64,000 bases of DNA, taken from contig JHVO01000009.1 in NCBI GenBank assembly GCA_000620185.1, forward strand, positions 62,001 through 126,000, in the 5' to 3' direction. The stretch comes from Geodermatophilaceae bacterium URHB0062 (GTDB taxonomy: Bacteria > Actinomycetota > Actinomycetes > Mycobacteriales > Geodermatophilaceae). The position numbers were made by a program, and so were the translations under genes. The notes beneath the pieces are model-generated. The model did not search any database and was not told where the DNA came from. It was given only the letters and a program-made list of their open reading frames with translations. Every line of letters starts with the position of its first letter. Position 1 is the stretch's first letter. Shown piece after piece: positions 34,288 to 42,809 of this stretch.

Positions 34288-35863
34288 TCCCCGCACGGTC
34301 ATCCGCGGCGGCACCGTGGTCGACGGCTCCGGCGGCGCGCCGCGGGTCGCCGACGTCGCGATCCGGGGACGCGTCGTGGAAGCCGTCGGCGTCGTGCCCG
34401 CCGAACCGGGTGACACCGAGATCGACGCCCCGGGGCGTCACCTGCTTCCCGGTTTCATCGACGCCCACTCCCACGCGGACGGGGTGGTGTTCTCCCCCGA
34501 GATACAACTCGCTGTGCTCCGCCAGGGCGTCACGTCGGTGATCGCCGGACAGGACGGCGTGTCCTACGCCCCGGGCGACGGCCGGTACGCGACCGAGTAC
34601 TTCGGTGCGATCAACGGTCCGCACCCCACGTTCCGCGGCGGCGGAGTGGGTGACCTCCTGGCCACCTACGACGGGACGACGCCGGTCAACGTCGGCTACC
34701 TGGTGCCTGGCGGGGTCGTCCGCCACGAGGTCATGGGCAGCACCCCCGGTGCAGCCGATCCGACGCAGCTCGCCGCGATGGTCGACCTCGTGCGCACCGG
34801 ACTCGACGAGGGTGCACTGGGGCTCTCGACCGGACTCGACTACGTCCCGAACATCTTCGCCGACGCCTGCGAACTGATGGCGCTGTGCCGCCCGGTCGCC
34901 GCCGTCGGCGGCATCTACGTCACGCACATGCGCGGTGGCTACGAGACGAACGCGCCCGTGGGAATCGCGGAGGTCGCCGAGATCGCCTCGAGCACCGGCG
35001 TCAGTGTCCACGTCTCCCACTACCACGGCCCCGCACAGCTGCTGGTCGAGCTGGCCGACGGACTGGCCGCCCAGGGGGTGGACATGACCTTCGACACCTA
35101 TCCGTACCGGCGCAGTTGCACCCTCCTCGCCATGCTGGTCCTGCCGGCCGACGTGCTCGACGGCACGAACGCGGAGGTGGCCTGCCGGCTCCGGGACCCG
35201 GTCATCCGGGGCACCCTGTTCGACGACTGGTTCCCGTCGCTGCGCGCCAATCCCGTCATGGGGCCCGAGTGGCCCGACAACGTGACGATCGCGCACGTGC
35301 CCGTCCCCGACTACGACTGGGTGCACGGTCTGACCCTCCGTGCCGCGTCCGAGCGTGCCGGCGCGGACCCGGAGTCGTTCGCACTGGACGTCCTCGCCGC
35401 GTCCGCCCTCGAGGTGAGCGTGGTGATGAAGGTGCGGGAGCAGCGCTCCTACGACGACCTCGCGGAACTCGTCACCCATCCCGCGCAGACGGTGGGCTCC
35501 GACGGGATCTACATCGGCAAGAACCCGCACCCCCGTGGCTGGGGGTCGTTCGCGAAGTTCCTCCGGGTCTTCACCCGGGAACGCGCCGACCTCGGCTGGC
35601 CGGAGGCGGCCGTCCATCTGTCCGCACGGCCGGCCCGGCGGTACGGGCTCCTCGACCGCGGCCTCCTCCGGCCCGGCTACGTCGCCGACCTCGTGCTCGT
35701 CGATCCGGGACGGGTGTCCGATCGGGCCGATTACGACAGTCCCCGCTCCACCGCGGTGGGGATCGACGACGTGTTCGTGGCGGGGCAGCAGGTCCTGGCC
35801 GGCGGGCAGCTCACCGGAGCGACACCAGGGCAGGGCCTGCGACGTCAGGGGCCGACACGGTGA
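34277..35863 (+). CDS. N-acyl-D-amino-acid deacylase family amidohydrolase
   Basis: The 528-residue enzyme has the amidohydrolase HxH (H64, H66 in IDAHSHADG), a further pair of histidines in HVSHYHG and the C-terminal catalytic aspartate in GSDGIYIGK. N-acyl-D-aminoacylases and N-acetyl-D-glucosaminate or N-acetyl amino-sugar deacetylases belong here. The GTG overlaps the SDR stop by 11 bases. I infer that it removes acetate from the N-acetyl sugar acid. Cytoplasmic, with no signal peptide, and of the usual length. Confidence 0.87.
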   Translation: MRADPRTVIRGGTVVDGSGGAPRVADVAIRGRVVEAVGVVPAEPGDTEIDAPGRHLLPGFIDAHSHADGVVFSPEIQLAVLRQGVTSVIAGQDGVSYAPGDGRYATEYFGAINGPHPTFRGGGVGDLLATYDGTTPVNVGYLVPGGVVRHEVMGSTPGAADPTQLAAMVDLVRTGLDEGALGLSTGLDYVPNIFADACELMALCRPVAAVGGIYVTHMRGGYETNAPVGIAEVAEIASSTGVSVHVSHYHGPAQLLVELADGLAAQGVDMTFDTYPYRRSCTLLAMLVLPADVLDGTNAEVACRLRDPVIRGTLFDDWFPSLRANPVMGPEWPDNVTIAHVPVPDYDWVHGLTLRAASERAGADPESFALDVLAASALEVSVVMKVREQRSYDDLAELVTHPAQTVGSDGIYIGKNPHPRGWGSFAKFLRVFTRERADLGWPEAAVHLSARPARRYGLLDRGLLRPGYVADLVLVDPGRVSDRADYDSPRSTAVGIDDVFVAGQQVLAGGQLTGATPGQGLRRQGPTR

Positions 35864-35905
35864 ACCGTCGTACCGGGATCCGAGTACGCGACACGGAGGA
35901 GAGCC

Positions 35906-36952
35906 GTGCCCGACCGTGAAAGACCCAACGCCAGTCTGTACGTCGCCGGCCACGGGTCGGGACCTGAGCACGGCCTGTACCGGTTCCGCCGGCGGGACGA
36001 CGCATGGAGCGGCACCCAGCTCGCGGCCGCCCCGTCGCTGACCTCGCTGGCCCGGCATCCCACCCTGCCCGTCGTCTACGGCACGGCCGGAACCTCCTCG
36101 ACCGGAAGCCTCCTGGCCTGGACCGTCGGCCAGGAGGACGCCTCGCTGCTCTCGTCGGTCCCCTCCGCCGGAACGGAGCCGTGCCACCTGGCGGTGGACC
36201 CGCACGGTCGGTGGCTCGCCGTCGCCAACTACTCCAGCGGCAGCGTCGCCGTGTGGGCGCTCGCCGACGACGGCTCCCTCGGGGGCCGCGAACAGCTGCT
36301 CGAGCTGACCGGTGCCGGCATCGACCCTGATCGTCAGGAGGCGGCACACCCCCACCAGGTCGTCCTCGACGGAGATCTGGCCTACGTCCCCGACCTGGGC
36401 GCGGACCGCATCCGCGTCTACCGCTGTGACGGTCAGCCCGCATCGCGGTTCGTCCAGGAACACGAGCTCGCCGTGCCTGCCGGGACCGGTCCGCGGCATC
36501 TGGTAGTGCTGGGAGACGGGACGGTGGCGGTCAGCGGAGAACTTCGGTCCACGATCCTCACGGGCACGGTGCGGGATCCGGATTCGCCGTGGCGCGACGC
36601 GGCCAGCACCGGGCGCACGCTTCCGCCGAGCGCGGCTTCGACCCGCAACTATCCGGGCGACATCACCGCCTCCCCCGACCGCGCACTGGCCTACCTCGCC
36701 AACCGGGGGTACCACACGATCTCGACGTTCGCGGTGGCTGGCGAGGACCCCCTCCTCGTCGGGGAACTGGACGCCGGCGTCCGTTGGCCGCAGCATCTCC
36801 TGCTGGCCGAGGACGAACTGCTCGTCGCGGGTCGGGACAGTTCGCAGGTCGCGGCCCTCACGCTGCGGCAGGGAATCCCCGTGTCCAGCCGCGTCCTGTT
36901 CGACTGCCCGGGTGCGGCATGGCTGCTGCCCGCGCGACCGACGGACACGTGA
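35906..36952 (+). CDS. Lactonase-family seven-bladed beta-propeller protein
   Basis: This 348-residue protein is of the 6-phosphogluconolactonase (YbhE/Pgl-like) family. Recurring propeller repeats of the DPHGRWLAVANYSSGSVAV type run across it, and family residues AAHPHQVVL and GTGPRHL are present. Family members hydrolyse sugar lactones. GGAGGA sits before the GTG start. A sugar lactonase is what an SDR aldose dehydrogenase would need. It overlaps the next gene, an epimerase (GTGA). Confidence 0.85.
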   Translation: MPDRERPNASLYVAGHGSGPEHGLYRFRRRDDAWSGTQLAAAPSLTSLARHPTLPVVYGTAGTSSTGSLLAWTVGQEDASLLSSVPSAGTEPCHLAVDPHGRWLAVANYSSGSVAVWALADDGSLGGREQLLELTGAGIDPDRQEAAHPHQVVLDGDLAYVPDLGADRIRVYRCDGQPASRFVQEHELAVPAGTGPRHLVVLGDGTVAVSGELRSTILTGTVRDPDSPWRDAASTGRTLPPSAASTRNYPGDITASPDRALAYLANRGYHTISTFAVAGEDPLLVGELDAGVRWPQHLLLAEDELLVAGRDSSQVAALTLRQGIPVSSRVLFDCPGAAWLLPARPTDT

Positions 36953-37791
36953 CCGTAACGCTGGACGAGGGCGAGGTCACCGCCGTCGTCGATCCCGCGA
37001 CCGGCGGCAGGCTGACCTCGTTGACCGTCCGCGGTGAGGAACTGCTGGCCACGGTGCCGGCGGATGTGCTCGAGACCCATTTCCCGGGAGACCCGGCGCG
37101 CAACCGTGACTGGTACCGGGGCAGCTTTCCCCTGGCGCCCTGGGCCGGCACGCTCCACACCGGCACATTCATGTTCGGGGGGCGGACGTATGCCGTGCCC
37201 AGCGCTCCCGGGGCTGTTCACGGCCTGGTGGCCGAACGGGGCTGGGACCTCGTGGCTCCTCCGACGAGGACGTCGGCCACCCTCGCGGTTCGCATCGGAC
37301 CGGACTTCCCGGGCGGGTGGCCGTTCGACGGCCTGGTGCAGCAGTCGTTCCGCCTCGGCCCCGCCTCCCTCGAGATGCGCCTTGAGGTGCACTGCCTGGA
37401 CGGGAGCATGCCGGTCATCGCCGGATTCCATCCCTGGTTCCGCCGCAGCCTGGGTGCAGACCGGCCGGCAACGGTCGGCTTCGCACCGGGACGACGGCTG
37501 ATCGAACGCGCCGGCCAGCACATCGCGACCACGGACCTGGGGCCGCGGCCCTGGGACGACCTGTTCCTGGACGTGGCTGCACCCCCGTCCATCTCGTGGC
37601 CCGGGGGCCCGACGGTGACGGTCGAGAGCAGCGCGCCCATCTGGGTCTACTACGAACGGATGCACGAAGGCTTCTGTATCGAGCCGTGGACCGGCCCGTT
37701 CGACGGCCTGGACACCCCCTGGGCCACGGTGGTGTCTCCGGGCGATCCACTGGTCCTGGAGCTGGCGATCGTCATCCGCCCGCCGGGTTGA
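36949..37791 (+). CDS. Aldose 1-epimerase family protein
   Basis: This 280-residue protein has the galactose-mutarotase fold with PSAPGAVHGLVAERGWDL and the C-terminal FCIEPWTGPFDG region, where the conserved Glu serves as the base. It is distinct from the galM-type gene at 10.4 kb, which has a longer N-terminus. The start is placed at the GTG overlapping the lactonase stop; an ATG at 36919 is the alternative. A mutarotase next to an aldose dehydrogenase could supply the correct anomer. Confidence 0.82.
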   Translation: MTVTLDEGEVTAVVDPATGGRLTSLTVRGEELLATVPADVLETHFPGDPARNRDWYRGSFPLAPWAGTLHTGTFMFGGRTYAVPSAPGAVHGLVAERGWDLVAPPTRTSATLAVRIGPDFPGGWPFDGLVQQSFRLGPASLEMRLEVHCLDGSMPVIAGFHPWFRRSLGADRPATVGFAPGRRLIERAGQHIATTDLGPRPWDDLFLDVAAPPSISWPGGPTVTVESSAPIWVYYERMHEGFCIEPWTGPFDGLDTPWATVVSPGDPLVLELAIVIRPPG

Positions 37792-37815
37792 TCGGCCGGC
37801 CGGACCTCGGAGCGC

Positions 37816-38193
37816 CTATCGCCGAAGGGCGACGACGTCGATCTCCACCAGGATCCCCGCGAGCTGGGAGCCGACCGTGGTGCGAACCGGGAACGGACCG
37901 GGCAGCACCCCCCGGTAGGCCGCATCGAAGGCCGGGAAGTCGTCGAGGGTGGACAGGTGGACCGTGGCCTTGACCAGGCGGTCGAGGCCGCTGCCCGCTG
38001 CCTCCAGGGCCGCCTCGACGTTCCGCAACGCCTGTGTGGTCTGCGCGGCGATGCCCTCCGGGATGTCACCGGTGGCCGGATCGTGGGGGCCGAACCCGCA
38101 CGTGTAGACGAAATCGCCCGCGACCATGGCCTGCGAGTAGCTGCCGCCCGGCTGGGGGGCCTCAGCCGTCGAGATCGGCTGTAGCTCGGTCAT
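37816..38193 (-). CDS. RidA/YjgF-family imine deaminase
   Basis: The 125-residue protein has RidA features: the start region GGSYSQAMVAGDFVY, the active-site Arg in PVRTTVGSQ, and the C-terminal VEIDVVAL. RidA enzymes hydrolyse reactive enamines and imines made by PLP dehydratases. This fits the DSD1-type dehydratase at 32.2 kb, though it converges on the epimerase gene and is transcribed separately. The ATG at 38193 is preceded by GGGACGAG. Confidence 0.9.
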   Translation of the reverse strand: MTELQPISTAEAPQPGGSYSQAMVAGDFVYTCGFGPHDPATGDIPEGIAAQTTQALRNVEAALEAAGSGLDRLVKATVHLSTLDDFPAFDAAYRGVLPGPFPVRTTVGSQLAGILVEIDVVALRR

Positions 38194-38328
38194 CTCGTCC
38201 CACTTTCCGGTCGCATCCGACGTGGCTCTGGGCTGCCCGCAGCACCACTGGTGTGGACAGCACACCGGCCGGAGGTCGGCCGGGCGGCGAGCTGTCGTCG
38301 CCGTTCCACCATACCGAATGCTGTTTCA

Positions 38329-38365
38329 CGGACTCCCCGAGTCCGAAACAGATATTGCGAAGTAT
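38329..38365. promoter_or_regulatory. Inverted repeats before the winged-helix regulator gene
   Basis: CGGACTC-CCC-GAGTCCG (38329-38345) is a perfect 7-base inverted repeat. ATATTGCGAAGTAT (38352-38365) is an AT-rich near-palindrome ending 24 bases before the ATG. The second resembles ArsR-type operators and stands out in this GC-rich DNA; either or both may be the site of the regulator that follows. Confidence 0.45.
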
Positions 38366-38389
38366 TTCTTTCAGTTCTACCGTCCTGGC

Positions 38390-38974
38390 ATGACGGAGTC
38401 GGGTCCGCGCAGACTGCGCGACGTACGAGACCTGCGGGCGATGGCCCATCCCCTCCGGGTGCGCCTCTACTACGTCCTCTCCTCCGAGGAGGCCGCCACG
38501 GCCTCCCGACTGGCCGAGCTGGTCCAGGAGTCGCCCGCGCTGGTCAGTTACCACCTGCGCCAGCTCGGCCGTCACGGGTTCGTCGAAGAGGCGCCGGAAC
38601 TATCCACCGACCGGCGCGAGCGCTGGTGGCGGCTGACGTCGCGCGGCTTCAGCTGGTCGCCCAACGACTTCGCCGACGCCCCCGAGGCCCGCGCCGCGGC
38701 CGCAGCGGTCAAGAGGCTGATGCTGGAGGAGCAGTTCGGCCGACTGCGCCGCTTCGACGAGGAGCAGCCGGCGTGGGGGCCGGATTGGACCAGCGCCGCC
38801 TTCTCCACCGACACCCAGCTGCGCCTCACCGCCGAGGAGACCCGCCTGCTGGAGGAGGAGCTCCAGCAGGTCCTCCTGAAGTGGGCCGCACGAACGCGGG
38901 GCTCCGGCACCGACGGCGACACCCGTCGGGAGCACGTCCAGGTGATCCTGCACGGCTTCCCCTTCCGGCCATGA
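38390..38974 (+). CDS. ArsR-like winged-helix transcriptional regulator
   Basis: This 194-residue regulator has an N-terminal winged helix of the ArsR type at about 15-75 (MAHPLRVRLYYVLSS, then ALVSYHLRQLGRHGFVEEA). The C-terminal half is acidic and helical. No cysteine metal site of classical ArsR sensors is visible, so it probably senses an organic ligand. It overlaps the following transporter gene (ATGA) and almost surely controls it. Inverted repeats lie in its promoter region. Confidence 0.88.
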   Translation: MTESGPRRLRDVRDLRAMAHPLRVRLYYVLSSEEAATASRLAELVQESPALVSYHLRQLGRHGFVEEAPELSTDRRERWWRLTSRGFSWSPNDFADAPEARAAAAAVKRLMLEEQFGRLRRFDEEQPAWGPDWTSAAFSTDTQLRLTAEETRLLEEELQQVLLKWAARTRGSGTDGDTRREHVQVILHGFPFRP

Positions 38975-40236
38975 CCGCAACGGCAGAGAAACTGGGGGCT
39001 CCCCCGGCCCATCGCGACCGCAACGTCGCGCGATGGCTGCTCGGGCTCGCCCTCTCGCTGCTCGGCGACCAGGTGTACTTCGTAGCGCTGGCCTGGGTCG
39101 CGGCCCGGTCCGCGTCACCGGAGGACGTCGGATGGATCCTCGGCGCGGGATCGGTACCGCGGCTGCTCCTGCTCCTGCTCGGTGGGGCCGCCGCCGACCG
39201 CTTCGGCCCGAGGCGGACCGCGCTGATCAGCGACACCCTCCGAGCCGGCGTCATGGTGCTCGTCGCCGCGATTCTCGTGGCCGGTCCCCCGTCCGTACCG
39301 CTGCTCGTCATGCTGGCGGTGGCCTTCGGTGTCGTCGACGCCCTCTACCTGCCCGCCGCGGGAGCCATGCCGCGCCGGCTGGTCTCCGACGACCAGCTCG
39401 CGCGACTCCAGGGCATGAAGGCCGTGGTGCAACGCCTCAGCATTGTGCTGGGGGCACCGCTGGCCGGATGGCTCGTGGCGGGCTACGGGCTCGCTGCGGC
39501 GTTCGGCGCCAACGCCGTCCTCTTCTCGCTGTCGGTGGCGGTACTGGCGGTCACCCGACTGCGGCCGCACGGCGACGCGCCCTCGCCGTCGGCCGAGCCG
39601 TCTCATCAGCAGGAACGCCCGACCGACCTGCTGGGCGACGTGGCGGCGGGGCTGCGCTACGTCCGCTCCTCGCGGCACCTGCAGGTGCTGCTCGTCGTCG
39701 TCGCCATCGTCGAGGTGGGCTTCTCCGGCCCCATCAACGTCGGGCTCCCCCTGCTCGCCCTCGACCGTGACTGGGGCGCGCGCGGTGTCGGCCTGGTCCT
39801 CGGCGGATTCGGCGCCGGTGCCGCCCTGACCTCCCTGGGCGTCGCCGTCCTCGGGCACGTGCCGCGCGCCGGGGCGGTGACCGGCGCGGGCGCCTTGCTG
39901 CTGGGCGGCATGGTGGCCGCGATCGGCCTCTCCCCCAGCCTGCCGTGGGCGGTCGCCGCGTCCGCCGTGCTGGGTGCGGCGAGCGGGATCTGCGGCACGC
40001 TGACGAGCTCGCTGGTGCTGTACGCCGCCGGCCCGGAACAGGCCGGGCGCGTCATGGCACTCGTCAGCGTGGCCGCGATGGGCAGCATCCCCCTGGGTTA
40101 CGCCGGAACGGGCATGCTCGCCGGCGTCGCCGGTCCCTTCCTCCCGTTCGTGCTGGGCGGCGCGGCGACGGCGCTCGCGGGAGCGGCGGCACTCGCCCTG
40201 AGGAGCATCAGGACGGCGGTTCTGCCGCGGGCGTGA
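38971..40236 (+). CDS. MFS transporter (exporter-like)
   Basis: The 421-residue protein has about 12 membrane segments. The motif GGAAADRFGPRRTALI near residue 72-87 is the MFS motif-A loop between segments 2 and 3. It resembles macrolide-efflux-type MFS proteins (MefA-like, enterobactin-exporter-like families). Coupling to a repressor gene by a 4-base overlap suggests an inducible exporter of an organic compound. The substrate is not known. Confidence 0.88.
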   Translation: MTATAEKLGAPPAHRDRNVARWLLGLALSLLGDQVYFVALAWVAARSASPEDVGWILGAGSVPRLLLLLLGGAAADRFGPRRTALISDTLRAGVMVLVAAILVAGPPSVPLLVMLAVAFGVVDALYLPAAGAMPRRLVSDDQLARLQGMKAVVQRLSIVLGAPLAGWLVAGYGLAAAFGANAVLFSLSVAVLAVTRLRPHGDAPSPSAEPSHQQERPTDLLGDVAAGLRYVRSSRHLQVLLVVVAIVEVGFSGPINVGLPLLALDRDWGARGVGLVLGGFGAGAALTSLGVAVLGHVPRAGAVTGAGALLLGGMVAAIGLSPSLPWAVAASAVLGAASGICGTLTSSLVLYAAGPEQAGRVMALVSVAAMGSIPLGYAGTGMLAGVAGPFLPFVLGGAATALAGAAALALRSIRTAVLPRA

Positions 40237-40260
40237 GCCCCGAGGAGGCGTTGCGGACCG

Positions 40261-40683
40261 TCAGGCGTGCGCCACGTGGGCCAGCTCCGCCAGCGCCTCG
40301 ACGACCGAGTCGCGGCGATCCTGCGGCAGCCGCTGCAGGCACTCCCCCAGCAGCTCCACGCGCCGCTTGTCGTAGCGCCGCAGCAGCCGCTTGCCGGTGT
40401 CGGTCAGGGTCAGGCTGATCTCGCGGCGGTTGTGCGGCGAGGGCGCCCGGTGCACCCAGTCGGCGGCCACGAGCCGGTCGACGAGCCGGCTCGTGGTCGA
40501 GACGGTGACACCCATCTCCTCGGCCAATTGGGCCAGGTTCGCCTCGCTCAGCTGACGGAGCGCCGTGAGGGCGCGCAGCTGCACGGGAGACAGCGCCCCC
40601 AGCTCACCGGACGCGCGCACCGACGCGTCCATCGCCATGCGCGCGAGCGCCAGCAGGACGTGGTCCTCCGACACGGTCGCCAC
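40261..40683 (-). CDS. MarR-family transcriptional regulator
   Basis: The 140-residue protein has the MarR winged helix at about 45-105 (LAQLAEEMGVTVSTTSRLVDRLVAADWVHR, then RREISLTLTDTGKRLL). The GTG at 40683 is placed by GGAGGTGAGC just upstream. A 162-base region separates it from the divergent GH15 gene. A 16-base near-palindrome there, GTTG-N8-CAAC, is a good candidate for its binding site, and the same form occurs before the pyruvate-oxidase operon. No cysteine is present, so redox sensing is unlikely. Confidence 0.92.
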   Translation of the reverse strand: MATVSEDHVLLALARMAMDASVRASGELGALSPVQLRALTALRQLSEANLAQLAEEMGVTVSTTSRLVDRLVAADWVHRAPSPHNRREISLTLTDTGKRLLRRYDKRRVELLGECLQRLPQDRRDSVVEALAELAHVAHA

Positions 40684-40797
40684 GCTCACCTCCGGTCCAC
40701 TGCGCTCACGGGAACCACGGTCCAGAGCCGTCTCGTCGCCCGGACAGCTTGCCACGGCGCCACCATCGACCTGCACGATGGTTAGCCCACTCCTATC

Positions 40798-40813
40798 GTT
40801 GGTATATAGCAAC
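40798..40813. promoter_or_regulatory. Putative MarR operator before the GH15 gene
   Basis: GTTGGTATATAGCAAC is a 16-base near-palindrome: arms GTTG and CAAC, centre TATATA, only positions 5 and 12 mismatched. It lies 32 bases before the GH15 start and 115 bases before the divergent MarR-type start. A related 16-mer is at 42752-42767. Confidence 0.6.
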
Positions 40814-40845
40814 TGTTCGACCGGCGGCATCCCGGGAGGAACGCC

Positions 40846-42654
40846 ATGGTGGGTCGGATCGAGGACTACGGCCTCATCGGCGACCTGCAGACCGCGGCCC
40901 TCGTGGGCCGCGACGGGTCGATCGACTGGCTCTGCCTGCCCCGCTTCGACTCGCCGGCCTGTTTCGCCGCGCTGCTCGACGAGGACCGGGCGGGGCACTG
41001 GCTGCTGGCGCCGGCCGACGGCGGCCCGTGCACCCGGCGCCGCTACCGCGGGGACTCCCTCGTGCTGGAGACGGAGTGGGAGACCCCGGACGGAACGGTG
41101 CGCGTCGTCGACCTGATGCCACCCCGGGGAGAGGCACCCGACGTCGTGCGGATCGTCGAAGGCGTCTCCGGCCGGGTGTCGATCCGCAGTGAGCTGCTGC
41201 TCCGCTTCGACTACGGCCGGATCACCCCGTGGATCCGCACCGTCGACGACGAGTGGGGAGCGATCGCCGGCCCGGACGCCGTGTGGTTCCGGACTCCGGT
41301 GCCGGTGGACCACTCCGACGGCACGCTCGCGGCCTCGTTCGAGGTGTCGGCCGGCGAGCGGGTGCCGTTCGTCCTCACGTACGCGGCGTCGTACGGGCCC
41401 CGACCCCGGGCGGTGGACGCGGACACCTCGCTACTGGAGACCATGGACTTCTGGTCGGACTGGATGGACCACTGCCGTTACGACGGCCGCTGGTCCGACG
41501 CCGTCCGCCGGTCGGTGGTGACGCTCAAGGCGCTGACCTACGCACCGACCGGCGGCATCCTCGCCGCGGCCACGACGTCGCTGCCGGAGGATCTGGGCGG
41601 CTCGCGCAACTGGGACTACCGGTTCTGCTGGCTCCGCGACGCCTCGTTCACCCTGCAGGCCCTGCTCGGCACCGGATACGTGCGCGAGGCGCGTGCCTGG
41701 CGCGACTGGCTGCTGCGCGCGGTCGCCGGCGACCCCGCGGACCTCCGGATCATGTACGCCCTCGACGGTTCCCGCCGGATACCGGAGTACGAGCTGCCCT
41801 GGCTGTCGGGATACGAGGACTCCTCCCCCGTGCGCATCGGCAACGCCGCAGCAGAGCAGTTCCAGCTCGACGTGTGGGGCGAGGTCCTCGACGGCCTGCA
41901 CCTCGGCCGTGCGGCGGGCCTGTCGAGCACCGCGGACGCATGGCGGCTGCAACGGGCCCTGCTCGACTTCCTCGAGGGCGCCTGGGACCGGCCGGACAAC
42001 AGCCTCTGGGAGGTGCGCGGGCCGCAGCGGCCGTTCGTGCACTCGAAGGTGATGGCCTGGGCCGGCGTCGACCGGGCGGTGCAGGCGGTGGAGCGGTTCG
42101 GGCTCGACGGGCCGGTGGACCGGTGGCGGCGGCTGCGCCAGGAGATCCACGACGAGGTCTGCCAGAAGGGCTTCGACGCCGACCGGAACACCTTCACGCA
42201 GTTCTACGGCTCACGGGGCCTCGACGCGGCACTCCTGCTGATCCCGCGGGTGGGCTTCCTGCCCTGGGACGACCCACGCGTCAGCGGCACCGTGGACGCC
42301 GTCGCGAAGGAGCTGGACCAGGACGGCTTCCTGCTGCGCTACCGCCCCGACGCCGACGGCGGCGTCGACGGCCTGCCCGGCACCGAGGGCGCATTCCTCG
42401 CCTGCACCTTCTGGCTGGCCGACGCGCTCGCCGGCCTGCGGCGCACCGGCGAGGCCGAGCAGCTCTTCGAGCGGCTGCTCGGGTTGCGCAACGACCTGGG
42501 CCTGCTCAGCGAGGAGTACGACGTCCATGCGCAGCGGCAGGTCGGCAACACGCCGCAGGCGTTCAGCCACGTGGGCCTGGTCAACACCGCGCGCCACCTC
42601 AGCGGCAGCCTCGCCGCGCACGAGGCCGGCCGGCAGGCCCGGGAGGCCGAATGA
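40846..42654 (+). CDS. Glycoside hydrolase family 15 (trehalase/glucoamylase-like)
   Basis: The 602-residue protein has the GH15 N-terminal beta-domain and a catalytic (alpha/alpha)6 barrel. The catalytic acid is in NSLWEVRG and the base in LLSEEYD. The motif NWDYRFCWLRDASFT is typical of bacterial members, which include trehalases and glucodextranases. There is no signal peptide, so it acts inside the cell. Specificity is not readable from sequence. GGAGG sits before the ATG, and a long stem-loop follows the stop. It lies immediately upstream of the pyruvate-oxidase operon. Confidence 0.92.
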   Translation: MVGRIEDYGLIGDLQTAALVGRDGSIDWLCLPRFDSPACFAALLDEDRAGHWLLAPADGGPCTRRRYRGDSLVLETEWETPDGTVRVVDLMPPRGEAPDVVRIVEGVSGRVSIRSELLLRFDYGRITPWIRTVDDEWGAIAGPDAVWFRTPVPVDHSDGTLAASFEVSAGERVPFVLTYAASYGPRPRAVDADTSLLETMDFWSDWMDHCRYDGRWSDAVRRSVVTLKALTYAPTGGILAAATTSLPEDLGGSRNWDYRFCWLRDASFTLQALLGTGYVREARAWRDWLLRAVAGDPADLRIMYALDGSRRIPEYELPWLSGYEDSSPVRIGNAAAEQFQLDVWGEVLDGLHLGRAAGLSSTADAWRLQRALLDFLEGAWDRPDNSLWEVRGPQRPFVHSKVMAWAGVDRAVQAVERFGLDGPVDRWRRLRQEIHDEVCQKGFDADRNTFTQFYGSRGLDAALLLIPRVGFLPWDDPRVSGTVDAVAKELDQDGFLLRYRPDADGGVDGLPGTEGAFLACTFWLADALAGLRRTGEAEQLFERLLGLRNDLGLLSEEYDVHAQRQVGNTPQAFSHVGLVNTARHLSGSLAAHEAGRQAREAE

Positions 42655-42674
42655 CGAGCCGAGTGAGCAGTCGT

Positions 42675-42713
42675 GGTCGCCCGACACGCGGTGGGACGGC
42701 GTGTCGGGCGACC
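42675..42713 (+). terminator. 15-base-pair hairpin after the GH15 gene
   Basis: GGTCGCCCGACACGC and GCGTGTCGGGCGACC form a perfect 15-base stem with a 9-base loop, starting 20 bases after the GH15 stop. It should end that transcript and separate it from the next operon, which has its own operator-like site. There is no T-tract. Confidence 0.8.
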
Positions 42714-42751
42714 GGAACTGCCCCGCCCGGCAGCTCCCAGCTTGCACAACT

Positions 42752-42767
42752 GTTGCCATAAGCCAAC
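42752..42767. promoter_or_regulatory. Putative MarR operator before the pyruvate-oxidase operon
   Basis: GTTGCCATAAGCCAAC has the same GTTG-N8-CAAC form and length as the site at 40798-40813, with an AT-rich centre. It is placed 42 bases before the ATG of the oxidase-like gene. Confidence 0.55.
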
Positions 42768-42809
42768 AATCAGGAACGGGGCGCACGCTTGAACCGATCG
42801 GAGGCACCC

